This document shows positions 52,862 to 60,985 of a stretch of DNA of 64,000 nt, piece by piece (position 1 is the first letter of the stretch; each line of letters opens with the position of its first letter). The translations under genes were made by a program, and so were the position numbers. The notes under the pieces are model-generated. The model had not been told where the DNA came from. It searched no databases and was given only the letters and a program-made list of their open reading frames with translations. The stretch is from Bacteroidales bacterium. Lineage in GTDB: Bacteria; Bacteroidota; Bacteroidia; Bacteroidales; UBA12077. Location: positions 1-64,000 of the forward strand of contig JAEINU010000001.1 in NCBI GenBank assembly GCA_016342685.1, written 5' to 3'.

Positions 52862-54179
52862 AACTTACAAGCTACCATTTATAATCAGATTATCGGTTTT
52901 AGTTTTAGGACTTATAGCTTCTGTTTATTCAATATTTATCTTACAAAATAGTATTAGAAGCATATTCTCTGTAGCAATCTGTGTAATTAGCATTGCTGAA
53001 TTGTTTAATTTCTTAAATCGAATGAATAATGAATTCAAGACATTCTTGCAAGCTTTAATTTATGAGGATTTCTCGAATTATTATAGTAGTAAAAGAAAAG
53101 ATAAAGCGGGTATTTATAATTTGTTTAACCAATTGAATTCTAAATACAAAAAGATTGCGCTAGAAAAGGAAATTCAATTCACCTTAATTAAGAATATAAT
53201 TGAGCATATCTCAATTGGGATTATTGTATTAGATCAGGATGATAAATTGGTTTTGAATAATACAAAACTCCTTACCCTGTTTAAATGTAATAAAATATCT
53301 GCCTTAGATAAGTTGTTTGAAAAATATCCTTCGCTAGAAGAGCAAATCGAAAAACAGATACTTGGAAAGCCTGAACTTGTAGAATTAAATATTGATGGGG
53401 AACTTTTAAAAATCTCTTTAAATATCTCGCGATTTAAGTTAGAAGGGGTGTTATATAAATTGATATCCTTTCAAGATATCAATGTTGAACTCGATGAACA
53501 AGAGTTATTATCGTGGCAAAAATTGATTAGAGTGTTAACCCATGAGATAATGAATTCGGTTACTCCAATAAGCTCTCTAAGTTCAAGCCTAAATGCTTTG
53601 TTGTCGAAATCAGTAAAAGATAATCGAATAGAACAAAAGCAGTTAGATTATTTAAAAACAGGATTGGATGCGGTACAGGAGAGGAGTGAGGGGCTTCTTA
53701 AATTTTCTGAATCCTATAAAAAATTAACTCAACTAAAACACCCTGATTATATTTATCTTAACGTAGGGGCATTATTTGAAAATGTACTTGTTCTTTATAA
53801 ATCTAAAATAGACAAATGTGGAATTAAAACAGAAATTTTAATTGATAGCAAACAGGAATTACTTGCCGATAAATTTATGATCGAACAAGTTTTAATCAAT
53901 TTGGTTAAGAATTCCATAGAAGCAATTTCGAACCTTACTAATCCATCTTTAACTTTAAGATATTTTAAAGAAAATGAAAGATTAACAATAAAAATTATTG
54001 ATAATGGAATGGGAATAACGAGTGATAAATTAGATAAGATTTTTATCCCATTTTTTACTACTAAAGAAAAAGGATCTGGAATTGGACTGAGTTTTGTTCG
54101 TCAGGTAATGCGCTTGCATAGGGGGAATGTTTTAGTAAAATCACAAGCAGGAGAAACTATTTTTACTCTAAAATTTTAA
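52851..54179 (+). CDS. NtrY-like sensor histidine kinase (pair 2)
   Basis: A 442-aa membrane kinase with two N-terminal TM segments and almost no periplasmic loop (IIRLSVLVLGLIASVYSIFIL, SIFSVAICVISIAELFNFL), then a PAS-like region (about 115-215). H-box LIRVLTHEIMNSVTPISSLSSS; ATPase motifs LINLVKNSIEAIS, DNGMGI and TTKEKGSGIGLSF. The ATG lies in the last codons of the regulator gene with an 11-bp overlap (ATGGAATTTAG), the same arrangement as pair 1. It should phosphorylate regulator 2. Its close similarity to kinase 1 means specificity residues near the H-box would decide on cross-talk. The cupin gene follows after 10 bases. Confidence 0.9.
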   Translation: MEFRTYKLPFIIRLSVLVLGLIASVYSIFILQNSIRSIFSVAICVISIAELFNFLNRMNNEFKTFLQALIYEDFSNYYSSKRKDKAGIYNLFNQLNSKYKKIALEKEIQFTLIKNIIEHISIGIIVLDQDDKLVLNNTKLLTLFKCNKISALDKLFEKYPSLEEQIEKQILGKPELVELNIDGELLKISLNISRFKLEGVLYKLISFQDINVELDEQELLSWQKLIRVLTHEIMNSVTPISSLSSSLNALLSKSVKDNRIEQKQLDYLKTGLDAVQERSEGLLKFSESYKKLTQLKHPDYIYLNVGALFENVLVLYKSKIDKCGIKTEILIDSKQELLADKFMIEQVLINLVKNSIEAISNLTNPSLTLRYFKENERLTIKIIDNGMGITSDKLDKIFIPFFTTKEKGSGIGLSFVRQVMRLHRGNVLVKSQAGETIFTLKF

Positions 54180-54189
54180 ATCAAGAGAT

Positions 54190-54552
54190 ATGATACAGTT
54201 AATTAATAAACCATCTATTGTTAAGGCTGCAGGAACAAAAGAGAAAATTATTGAAGAATATTTCGGGGCAGTTAATAGCAATACAACAGATTTGAGTATT
54301 GCTGGAATGCGAAGTCCTGAAGGTTGGGAAGAACCGGGACAAACACCAGAATTTGATGAGTATACCCTTGTTCTTAAAGGTACTTTAAAAGTAAAAACGA
54401 AAGAACAGGAATATAATGTTATAGCCGGTCAGGGTATTTTAATTGGGAAAAGTGAGTGGGTTCAATACAGTACTCCTTTCGAAGGTGGCGCAGAATATGT
54501 AGCGGTTTGTTTGCCTGCATTTTCAATCGATACTGTTAATCGCGATTTTTAA
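54190..54552 (+). CDS. Cupin-domain protein
   Basis: A 120-aa single-domain cupin of the EutQ-like/small-sensor type. The double-stranded beta-helix core runs from about residue 35: IAGMRSPEGWEEPGQTPEFDEYTLVLKGTLKVKTKEQEY, then VIAGQGILIGKSEWVQYSTPF and AEYVAVCLPAFSID. Motif 1 has Glu but few His residues, so metal-dependent catalysis is doubtful and ligand binding is more likely. It is co-transcribed with the regulator 2 / kinase 2 pair (10-base gap), which suggests an accessory sensing role. Confidence 0.82.
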   Translation: MIQLINKPSIVKAAGTKEKIIEEYFGAVNSNTTDLSIAGMRSPEGWEEPGQTPEFDEYTLVLKGTLKVKTKEQEYNVIAGQGILIGKSEWVQYSTPFEGGAEYVAVCLPAFSIDTVNRDF

Positions 54553-54566
54553 TTTTTAAATAGTAG

Positions 54567-54645
54567 TTTCGAGCTGATTATTTTTTTGGATCTAGAATAA
54601 TCAGATCGAAATTGCATTGATAGTTCTTGTTGATTCACTATCAAT
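54567..54645. terminator. Two hairpins between the convergent cupin and SpoIIE genes
   Basis: TTCGAGCTGATTATT pairs with AATAATCAGATCGAA (one mismatch, 54568-54610), and ATTGATAGT pairs with ACTATCAAT (54615-54645). Each is plausibly the terminator for one direction, but T-runs are weak. Confidence 0.5.
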
Positions 54646-54657
54646 AATGTTTCAATT

Positions 54658-57600
54658 TTAAAATCGGATTCCTATGATAATAATATCATCTAACTGTTCT
54701 AAATCTCCCTTCCATTTATAGAATCGTTCTTCTAAAATTTCTTGTTGTTTAGACATTGGTTCGGCTGAAATTTCTACAAATAGTTTTTTCATATTTCCGG
54801 TCTTAAATTTTGTTTGTCCGGGCCCTCCAAACTGATCGGCATATCCATCAGAAAATATATAAATTACATCGCCTTTTTTAACTGGAATTTCATGATTTGT
54901 AAAACTTTCTTTTTCAACATGATAAATTCCGATAGGCATTCTATCAGCTTTATGGTCAATAAGTTTCCCATCTCTAATTAGATAAAGAGGATTGTAAGCT
55001 CCTGCATATTCAATCAAGTTTTCATTTTTATGATATACACAAAGTGCCATATCCATTCCGTCTTTATTCTCGCCATCTTTGCCTGTTTGATGCAATGAAT
55101 ATTTAATTTTCTCACGAAGTAGATTTAAAATTTTACTTGCAGTTAAATGATTGCTATCACTTCCAAATATTTCATTTAAAGATGAAACGCCGAGCATACT
55201 CATAAACGCACCAGGTACACCATGACCCGTACAATCAGCCGCTGTAAAATAAATCTTTTCATCATCTTCGGCAATCCAATAAAAATCTCCACTAACAATA
55301 TCCCGAGGTTTAAATAAAATAAAGTGATCGTTAAAAGCTTTGTAGAAATGTTCTCTAATAGGTAGAATTGCATTTTGTATTCTACTTGCGTAGTTTATGC
55401 TATCAGTAATTTCTTCTTTTTGTTGTAAAATTTTATCTCTCTGATCTGTAATTTCGTCTCTTTGGGCTTCAATTTCTTCGGCTTTTTCTTCTATTTCGAC
55501 TGTACGCTCATAAACCTTGTGCTCGAGCAATTTTTTATCGCGTTGTAATTTTCTTTCTCGTGCACTTGAAATAAAAATAAAACTAACAATAATAAGAATT
55601 CCAATAAGTGCATAAAACCAAACGGATTCAGTAAAAGGAGGTTTAATATGAAATTTTAATGATTTAATCTCGCTTGTATTGCCCCATATGTCTTTAGCTC
55701 GAACATGCAAAGTATAATTTCCCGACTCAACAATTAAGTTAATATTTTGATCAGTACTCCATTTCGACCAATCGCTCATTAAACCTTCAACAAAATATTG
55801 ATATTGAGTAGAGTTTTGTTTTATATAATAAGGGGCAATAATTTTAACATAGATCGCCTTGTTATCTGGATCGAACGTTAGATTCGAAATGTCAAAGTTT
55901 AGACCTTCATCATTACTAATTCGATTAAAAAATATATTGAAATTTGGATCGAGTGAAGCAAATTTAGAATGGTTAATTTTATAGATTTGATCACTATTGT
56001 TAATAACCCAAAGGTTATCTTTATTATCCGAGATAATTGAAGAAACATCATCGAATAATTTTAAATAGGCTTCTTCTTGTTCCGACCATGGCTTGTTGGA
56101 ATTAATGCACGACCATTTATTGTTGTTTCGTATCCATGTAATTCCCTGTTGGCTGAGTATGTATCGAGAATTGGATTCTGTTTGAGCGTAATATGGATTG
56201 TAAATCTGAAATGTGTCTTGTTTATTGTTGTATTGATACAATCCATTTTCTAGAAATACAACAAGTGTATCATTAACAATATCTAGTTTGTATTGTTCTG
56301 GAAAGTCTGTCTCAATTTTGTATTCTTTTATTTCTAAAGGGGCACTTGCCGAATCGATTAAAAATAGATAGATTTTATCTTCACAGCCAAGCCATAATTC
56401 AAGATTTTTATTAAGATTGGCTGAGTGTACAGGCTCAACAAAATCGATGTAATTATACTCTGGTTCCCATATTTTATTTTCTTCATTAAATATTAAAGAG
56501 AATATGCCACTATTGGCAGCAATTAAATAACTATTCATGAAGGTTTTTGCACCAATTTGATTTATATATCTGTTGTCAACAATTTTAGTTGATTTCAAAT
56601 TATATATATGATGTAAGCCTGTATTCGAAGCAACCAAAACGCCATGTTCAGTAGAAACAAGTTGTGTGCATTTCTCATTAAGATTGTCAACTTGTTTAAA
56701 TATATAGTTGATAGATTTTAATTTGCTTTCTTTTCGTTTTACATATTTAATTTTTGTTTTTGGAGCCTGCTTTTTAGGAACCTCAGTTCTAACTTCCTTT
56801 TTCTGCTCAGGTTCGGGAGTTTCTTCTTTGCTAAACAATCTTGAAAAGAGTTTTTTTACAGATTTTTTTTCTTCAGGCTCAATCTCTTCTGTTTTACTTG
56901 AAGTTTTTGATTGGGTTCTTCGTGGCTTTATTTTTACTCTGGTTTTCACCCAAACTTCGACCTCACTATAATCTTTTACTTCCGATAAATAATATACCCC
57001 ATTATTTGTTGCAACAAATAAGGTGTCGTTATGTACAACGCTAGAAATTAGATTTCCTTTTAATCCAGGATAAGTGCTGTAGTTCCGAATAGGCATATTA
57101 AAATCTACGCGGCTTATTCCAAATTCATGACTTACCCATAATCCATTGTTGTTATCTAATCCTAAAGAGTATATTTCGTCGTCGGGAAGTCCATTCTGAT
57201 AATTTATTGTATAGACAATTTTTCCGGTTTTCTTATTAACAATTTCAACACCACCATATAAGGTGCCAAAAGCATAAAGCGAATCGGAAATTATTTGTCC
57301 ATCGGCAAGGATACTTTCTTTTAGATATCCATCATCATTAATATTATAATTGTAATATTTAATTCCATCGAACGTATATAATTTGCTGTCATCAGTTCCA
57401 ACTAAAACTCTAGTTTTACTATATGGTAAACTAAATAATATTTCGTTATTTTCGGTATAATAGCCCGTTACAATAGGGAAAAGCGTGTCTTTTTCTAGTC
57501 TGAATAAACCCTTTCCAAACACATTAAAAAAAGTATTTTTATTTGTAGTAAACATTCCAGTAAATGGGCTGTAATCTTTAGAGTGCCAACGTTTAAATTT

Positions 57601-58056
57601 GTCGGTTTGGTTTAAAGAGAAGCGTGTAATAGTTCTTTCTCCATAAAAGAATATGGTTGAATCTTTAAAAATTATTTTTGAAATAACACCTAGCTTGCTA
57701 GTATCTGATGATAATGAAATATATTTTAGAAAACCCTTAGCATCTTCTTCTAAATAACCATAATTGTTATTTGCGCCAACATAAACTTTATTGTCAATCG
57801 GGTTTCTTTTTATTGCAAAAGGGATATAAGGCATTTTAATTAAATTCCAAGTTTTACCATCATATGAAATTATTCCCTTTCTGTTGGCGAATAGCATTAT
57901 GTTTTTTTGATTTTGGCTAATTGACCAATTTTGGGTTTCAATTTCCTTACTCTCTTTATAATTGGTGATATATGGAGTTCCTTGCTGAGCAAAAGATCCT
58001 AAAAAAGGAAAAAGGATAATGAATAAAAGAATTATTCTTACAAATAAAGCTTTCAT
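54658..58056 (-). CDS. Propeller/Y_Y_Y membrane sensor with SpoIIE-type phosphatase
   Basis: A 1,132-aa protein. Signal peptide (MKALFVRIILLFIILFPFLGSFAQ); periplasmic propeller region (GISYDGKTWNLIKMPYIPFAI, IYSLGLDNNNGLWVSHEFGISRV, LWVINNSDQIYKI); Y_Y_Y domain (about 750-815, QYQYFVEGLMSDWSKWS, NYTLHVRAKDIWGN). One TM (VWFYALIGILIIVSFIFIS, about 823-841) precedes a cytoplasmic coiled coil (RERKLQRDKKLLEHKVYERTVEIEEKAEE) and a PP2C/SpoIIE phosphatase with metal-site motifs VSGDFYWIAEDDEKIYFTAADCTGHGVPGAFMS and DVIYIFSDGYADQFGG. It senses an extracytoplasmic signal and dephosphorylates a Ser/Thr-phosphorylated partner, typically an anti-anti-sigma factor, which is not encoded nearby. A Lys/Glu-rich insert of about 80 residues (about 368-450) interrupts the propeller. 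Confidence 0.9.
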   Translation of the reverse strand: MKALFVRIILLFIILFPFLGSFAQQGTPYITNYKESKEIETQNWSISQNQKNIMLFANRKGIISYDGKTWNLIKMPYIPFAIKRNPIDNKVYVGANNNYGYLEEDAKGFLKYISLSSDTSKLGVISKIIFKDSTIFFYGERTITRFSLNQTDKFKRWHSKDYSPFTGMFTTNKNTFFNVFGKGLFRLEKDTLFPIVTGYYTENNEILFSLPYSKTRVLVGTDDSKLYTFDGIKYYNYNINDDGYLKESILADGQIISDSLYAFGTLYGGVEIVNKKTGKIVYTINYQNGLPDDEIYSLGLDNNNGLWVSHEFGISRVDFNMPIRNYSTYPGLKGNLISSVVHNDTLFVATNNGVYYLSEVKDYSEVEVWVKTRVKIKPRRTQSKTSSKTEEIEPEEKKSVKKLFSRLFSKEETPEPEQKKEVRTEVPKKQAPKTKIKYVKRKESKLKSINYIFKQVDNLNEKCTQLVSTEHGVLVASNTGLHHIYNLKSTKIVDNRYINQIGAKTFMNSYLIAANSGIFSLIFNEENKIWEPEYNYIDFVEPVHSANLNKNLELWLGCEDKIYLFLIDSASAPLEIKEYKIETDFPEQYKLDIVNDTLVVFLENGLYQYNNKQDTFQIYNPYYAQTESNSRYILSQQGITWIRNNNKWSCINSNKPWSEQEEAYLKLFDDVSSIISDNKDNLWVINNSDQIYKINHSKFASLDPNFNIFFNRISNDEGLNFDISNLTFDPDNKAIYVKIIAPYYIKQNSTQYQYFVEGLMSDWSKWSTDQNINLIVESGNYTLHVRAKDIWGNTSEIKSLKFHIKPPFTESVWFYALIGILIIVSFIFISSARERKLQRDKKLLEHKVYERTVEIEEKAEEIEAQRDEITDQRDKILQQKEEITDSINYASRIQNAILPIREHFYKAFNDHFILFKPRDIVSGDFYWIAEDDEKIYFTAADCTGHGVPGAFMSMLGVSSLNEIFGSDSNHLTASKILNLLREKIKYSLHQTGKDGENKDGMDMALCVYHKNENLIEYAGAYNPLYLIRDGKLIDHKADRMPIGIYHVEKESFTNHEIPVKKGDVIYIFSDGYADQFGGPGQTKFKTGNMKKLFVEISAEPMSKQQEILEERFYKWKGDLEQLDDIIIIGIRF

Positions 58057-58142
58057 ACTTAATAGAGTTTAGAATTTAGGCATAAGTTAATAAAAAATAC
58101 AATGCATCGAGATGCCAAAATGTTAAATATTCGCAAGTAGAA

Positions 58143-58171
58143 AAAAGGCTGTTTAAAGAAGACAGCCTTTT
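58143..58171 (-). terminator. Terminator of the acyl-CoA ligase gene
   Basis: AAAAGGCTGT and ACAGCCTTTT flank a 9-base loop, with a T-run on the minus strand, a few bases after the ligase stop codon. Confidence 0.85.
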
Positions 58172-58174
58172 GAT

Positions 58175-60073
58175 TTAAAATTTTGTAAGAGATTCGATGT
58201 TCTTGGGATTATCAATTTCTTTAGATTCGGGCGTAAATAAATAATCAAGCCAATCCTTATAATATTCAACTATTTTCCCACGTACCATTTTTAAAGTTGA
58301 GTTAATCATTTTATTATCCTCGGTAAATGATTCATTTAAAACAGCAATCGAAGCCGGGAGCCAGCGTTCAGGGAATTGGCCTTCAAATTTTCCTCCTTTT
58401 TTGAAATCATCAATTTCGGATTGAATCATTTTTAGAGCAAGTTTCTTTCCTTCGTCCGATTCTACATCCAAATTATTCTCTTTAACGTAACGCTTTAAAG
58501 CTTCTTTTCTTGGAACAATTAAACCTACGGTATAAGAGCTTTGTTCGTTAAATAGCATAACTTGATCAATATATTTTGTTTGTTCTACCAAAGCTTCTTC
58601 AATAGATTCCGGACTATATTTTTCACCATCATTTCCAATTAATAAACATTTAAATCGGCCTAAAACATAAAGAAATCCATCTTTGTCCATATAACCCATA
58701 TCGCCAGTATGTAACCATCCATCTTTTAATGCCTCTTTCGTTGCGTTCTCATTTTTCCAATAACCAACCATAATATTTTCTCCGCGGCAAATAATTTCGC
58801 CTTTTTCTCCAATAGGTAATTCATTCCCATCATCATCACAAATTTTAAGGTCAAGGTTTGAAACTAAATAACCAGATGAACCTAGTTTATGATTTTTTAG
58901 AGAGTTAGAAGAAATTATTGGGGCAGATTCTGAAAGTCCATAACCTTGAAACATTGGCATGCCAATGGCATAATAAAATTTTTGCAACTCAATATCGAGT
59001 AAAGCACCTCCACCAATAAAGAATTCAAGTTGTCCGCCAAATCCATCACGAATCTTGCTAAATAGTATTTTATCAAATAAATTAAGCAATGGTTTTTTCC
59101 AAAAATGTAAAAATCCCCCCTTATTAAAACCTTCCTTATTGTATCCGTAGGAAAGATTTAATGCAAAATTGAATAGTTTTTCTGCTGTGCCACCTTTATC
59201 TGAAATGCCTTTTTCAATATTCTTTTTAAAGTTCTTTGCCAAAGCAGGAACACTTAAAAGAAGATTTGGTTTTATTTCTTTAATGTTTATAGGAATATTC
59301 TTTAATGTTTCCATTCCAGTTTTTCCGGTTTGCACAAAGGCCAGACTTGCACCATACGCCATAAAACTATAGATCCCTGCAGTATGAGCAAAAGAATGGT
59401 CTAGAGGTAATATAGTTAGTGTTTTATAATGTTCTGGAATATCCATTAGGCTACATGCTTGTTCAACATTTGCTGTGTAGTTTCTGTGCGTAAGCATGAT
59501 CCCTTTTGGATCGGCAGTAGTGCCCGAAGTATAGCTAATATTTGCTATATCCTGAGGTTCGATTCCATTTTTAACCTTTTCAAAAGCTTCAAGGTTTTCA
59601 TTTAGGTATTCTTCTCCTTTTTTTAAAATATCTTCAATAAAAACTTCATCCTGTTCATATTTCTCTTGAGGATCTAGATAAATTACTTTTACAAGTTCTG
59701 GAAGATCTTTTTTGATATTTCTAACTTTATTTGCTTGGTTATTAGAAACAATAATTACCTTACTGCCAGAATGTTCAAGTCTAAATTTTAAATCTGTTTC
59801 TTCTAGTTTAATTGATAAAGGAACATTTATAGCGCCTGTATACAATATACCTAACTCGCCCGTAACCCAAAGATTTCTTCCTTCAGAGAGAAGAGCGATA
59901 CGATCTCCTTTTTTAATATCTAAACTCATTAGGCCGGCAGTAAGAATTTTCACCTGTCCTTGTGTTTGCTTATATGTTGTTGATTCAAATTTGTCCTTTT
60001 TCTTTTCCCATAGAAAAGCATTGTCAGCATATTTTTCTACACTGTTTTCGAAGAGGTTAATAAGTGTCGTCAT
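58175..60073 (-). CDS. Long-chain fatty-acid-CoA ligase (AMP-binding enzyme)
   Basis: A 632-aa acyl-activating enzyme: ATP + fatty acid + CoA to acyl-CoA + AMP + PPi. Motifs: P-loop ISYTSGTTADPKGIMLTHRN; A5 FQGYGLSESAPIISSN; A7/A8 GWLHTGDMGYMDKDGFLYVLGRFKCLLIGNDGEKYSPESIEEAL. The catalytic Lys of the family is probably that in MINSTLKMVRGKIVEYY near the C-terminus. Length and the GRFK-LL-G-xGEKYSPE hinge fit the long-chain (FAA/FadD15-like) subgroup. No signal peptide; peripheral to the inner membrane. A single gene with its own terminator. The 262-bp gap to the divergent SPOR gene holds both promoters. Confidence 0.9.
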   Translation of the reverse strand: MTTLINLFENSVEKYADNAFLWEKKKDKFESTTYKQTQGQVKILTAGLMSLDIKKGDRIALLSEGRNLWVTGELGILYTGAINVPLSIKLEETDLKFRLEHSGSKVIIVSNNQANKVRNIKKDLPELVKVIYLDPQEKYEQDEVFIEDILKKGEEYLNENLEAFEKVKNGIEPQDIANISYTSGTTADPKGIMLTHRNYTANVEQACSLMDIPEHYKTLTILPLDHSFAHTAGIYSFMAYGASLAFVQTGKTGMETLKNIPINIKEIKPNLLLSVPALAKNFKKNIEKGISDKGGTAEKLFNFALNLSYGYNKEGFNKGGFLHFWKKPLLNLFDKILFSKIRDGFGGQLEFFIGGGALLDIELQKFYYAIGMPMFQGYGLSESAPIISSNSLKNHKLGSSGYLVSNLDLKICDDDGNELPIGEKGEIICRGENIMVGYWKNENATKEALKDGWLHTGDMGYMDKDGFLYVLGRFKCLLIGNDGEKYSPESIEEALVEQTKYIDQVMLFNEQSSYTVGLIVPRKEALKRYVKENNLDVESDEGKKLALKMIQSEIDDFKKGGKFEGQFPERWLPASIAVLNESFTEDNKMINSTLKMVRGKIVEYYKDWLDYLFTPESKEIDNPKNIESLTKF

Positions 60074-60261
60074 GTTTTAAAGTTTGTTTTCAGCAACGCA
60101 AGTTAAAAAAAATCCTTAAATTACTGTAATATATGAATGTCCATAAAAAACAGTCCGGTTTTATTACCCACATAAAGAGGGGGTTAGATGGCTTTGTATT
60201 GATGTGTATTTAGCTTGTTATATATAATTATTTTAATTTCAGATTTTTATCGGGTATTTTT

Positions 60262-60294
60262 TTTGATTAACAAGTTATTTTTTATATATCTTTG
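60262..60294 (+). promoter_or_regulatory. Bacteroidota-type promoter of the SPOR lipoprotein gene
   Basis: TTTG (60262-60265), 21 bases, TATCTTTG (60287-60294): an exact match to TTTG/TAnnTTTG. The ATG is 41 bases downstream. Confidence 0.7.
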
Positions 60295-60335
60295 TATTAG
60301 TAAAACTCAAAAAACCAACGTTTAATTCTAATTGT

Positions 60336-60788
60336 ATGAGAAGTTTATTAGTAGTATTAAGTTTAATAGTTGTACTTAGTTCTGGTTGTGAAATGTTCGG
60401 TAAGAAAAAAAGAGCAGAACAAGCAGCAATTGAATTGAAAGCAAAAAACGATAGTATTGCAAAAGAAAAAAAAGCAGCTAAAAATCGTAAGATTAAGAAA
60501 CAAAAAGAGGAGCAAGCAAGAAAAGATTCTATTAAGAAAGCAGAAGAGGCTAGAAAGAAATTATATAAATTTCATGTAATAGTTGGAAGCTTTAAAACTC
60601 CTAAATATGCCACAGCTTATAACGATTTTATAGGTAAAAAGGGATATCAATCTGAGTTAATAATGAATAGATATAATTTCCAGATGGTAAGTGTTGGAGC
60701 ATACAAATCATGGGGAGATGCAGTTCGTGAATTGGTTAAAGCACGAGAAGCAATAGAACCAACTTCCTGGATTTATATTCGAGAGTAG
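60336..60788 (+). CDS. SPOR-domain lipoprotein
   Basis: A 150-aa lipoprotein (MRSLLVVLSLIVVLSSGCEMFG, lipobox SSGC). The linker at about 22-75 is almost pure Lys/Glu/Ala helix (KKRAEQAAIELKAKNDSIAKEKKAAK), probably a coiled coil or spacer through the periplasm. The C-terminal SPOR domain is at about 77-150 (KFHVIVGSFKTPKYATAYNDFIGKKGYQSELI, FQMVSVGAYKSWGDAVRELVKAR). SPOR domains bind denuded peptidoglycan glycan strands, often at division sites. Its own consensus promoter and terminator show that it is monocistronic. Confidence 0.9.
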   Translation: MRSLLVVLSLIVVLSSGCEMFGKKKRAEQAAIELKAKNDSIAKEKKAAKNRKIKKQKEEQARKDSIKKAEEARKKLYKFHVIVGSFKTPKYATAYNDFIGKKGYQSELIMNRYNFQMVSVGAYKSWGDAVRELVKAREAIEPTSWIYIRE

Positions 60789-60811
60789 AAAGTTTTTTAA
60801 CATATATTAAG

Positions 60812-60845
60812 TAGCTAATTCTGATCAACGGAATTAGCTATTTTT
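60812..60845 (+). terminator. Terminator of the SPOR lipoprotein gene
   Basis: TAGCTAATTC and GAATTAGCTA flank a 9-base loop, followed by five T. Confidence 0.85.
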
Positions 60846-60985
60846 GTTATGTTGAACTTATTAACATTTTATTGAAAACAAATTGAGTTTTTAACTCTAT
60901 ATTTAGAATAAATCATTTTTTAAAACAATGAAATATTTTATATTCGCAATCATATAAGAAAAATCATTAACTAATTAATATAACT

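Noticed and set aside
58093-58125. TGGCATCTCGATGCAT upstream of the SpoIIE gene as a sigma-54 promoter
   Set aside because: The GG to GC distance is 9 rather than 10 bases, and no paired operator lies upstream. It is better read as a small palindrome (GCATC-TC-GATGC).
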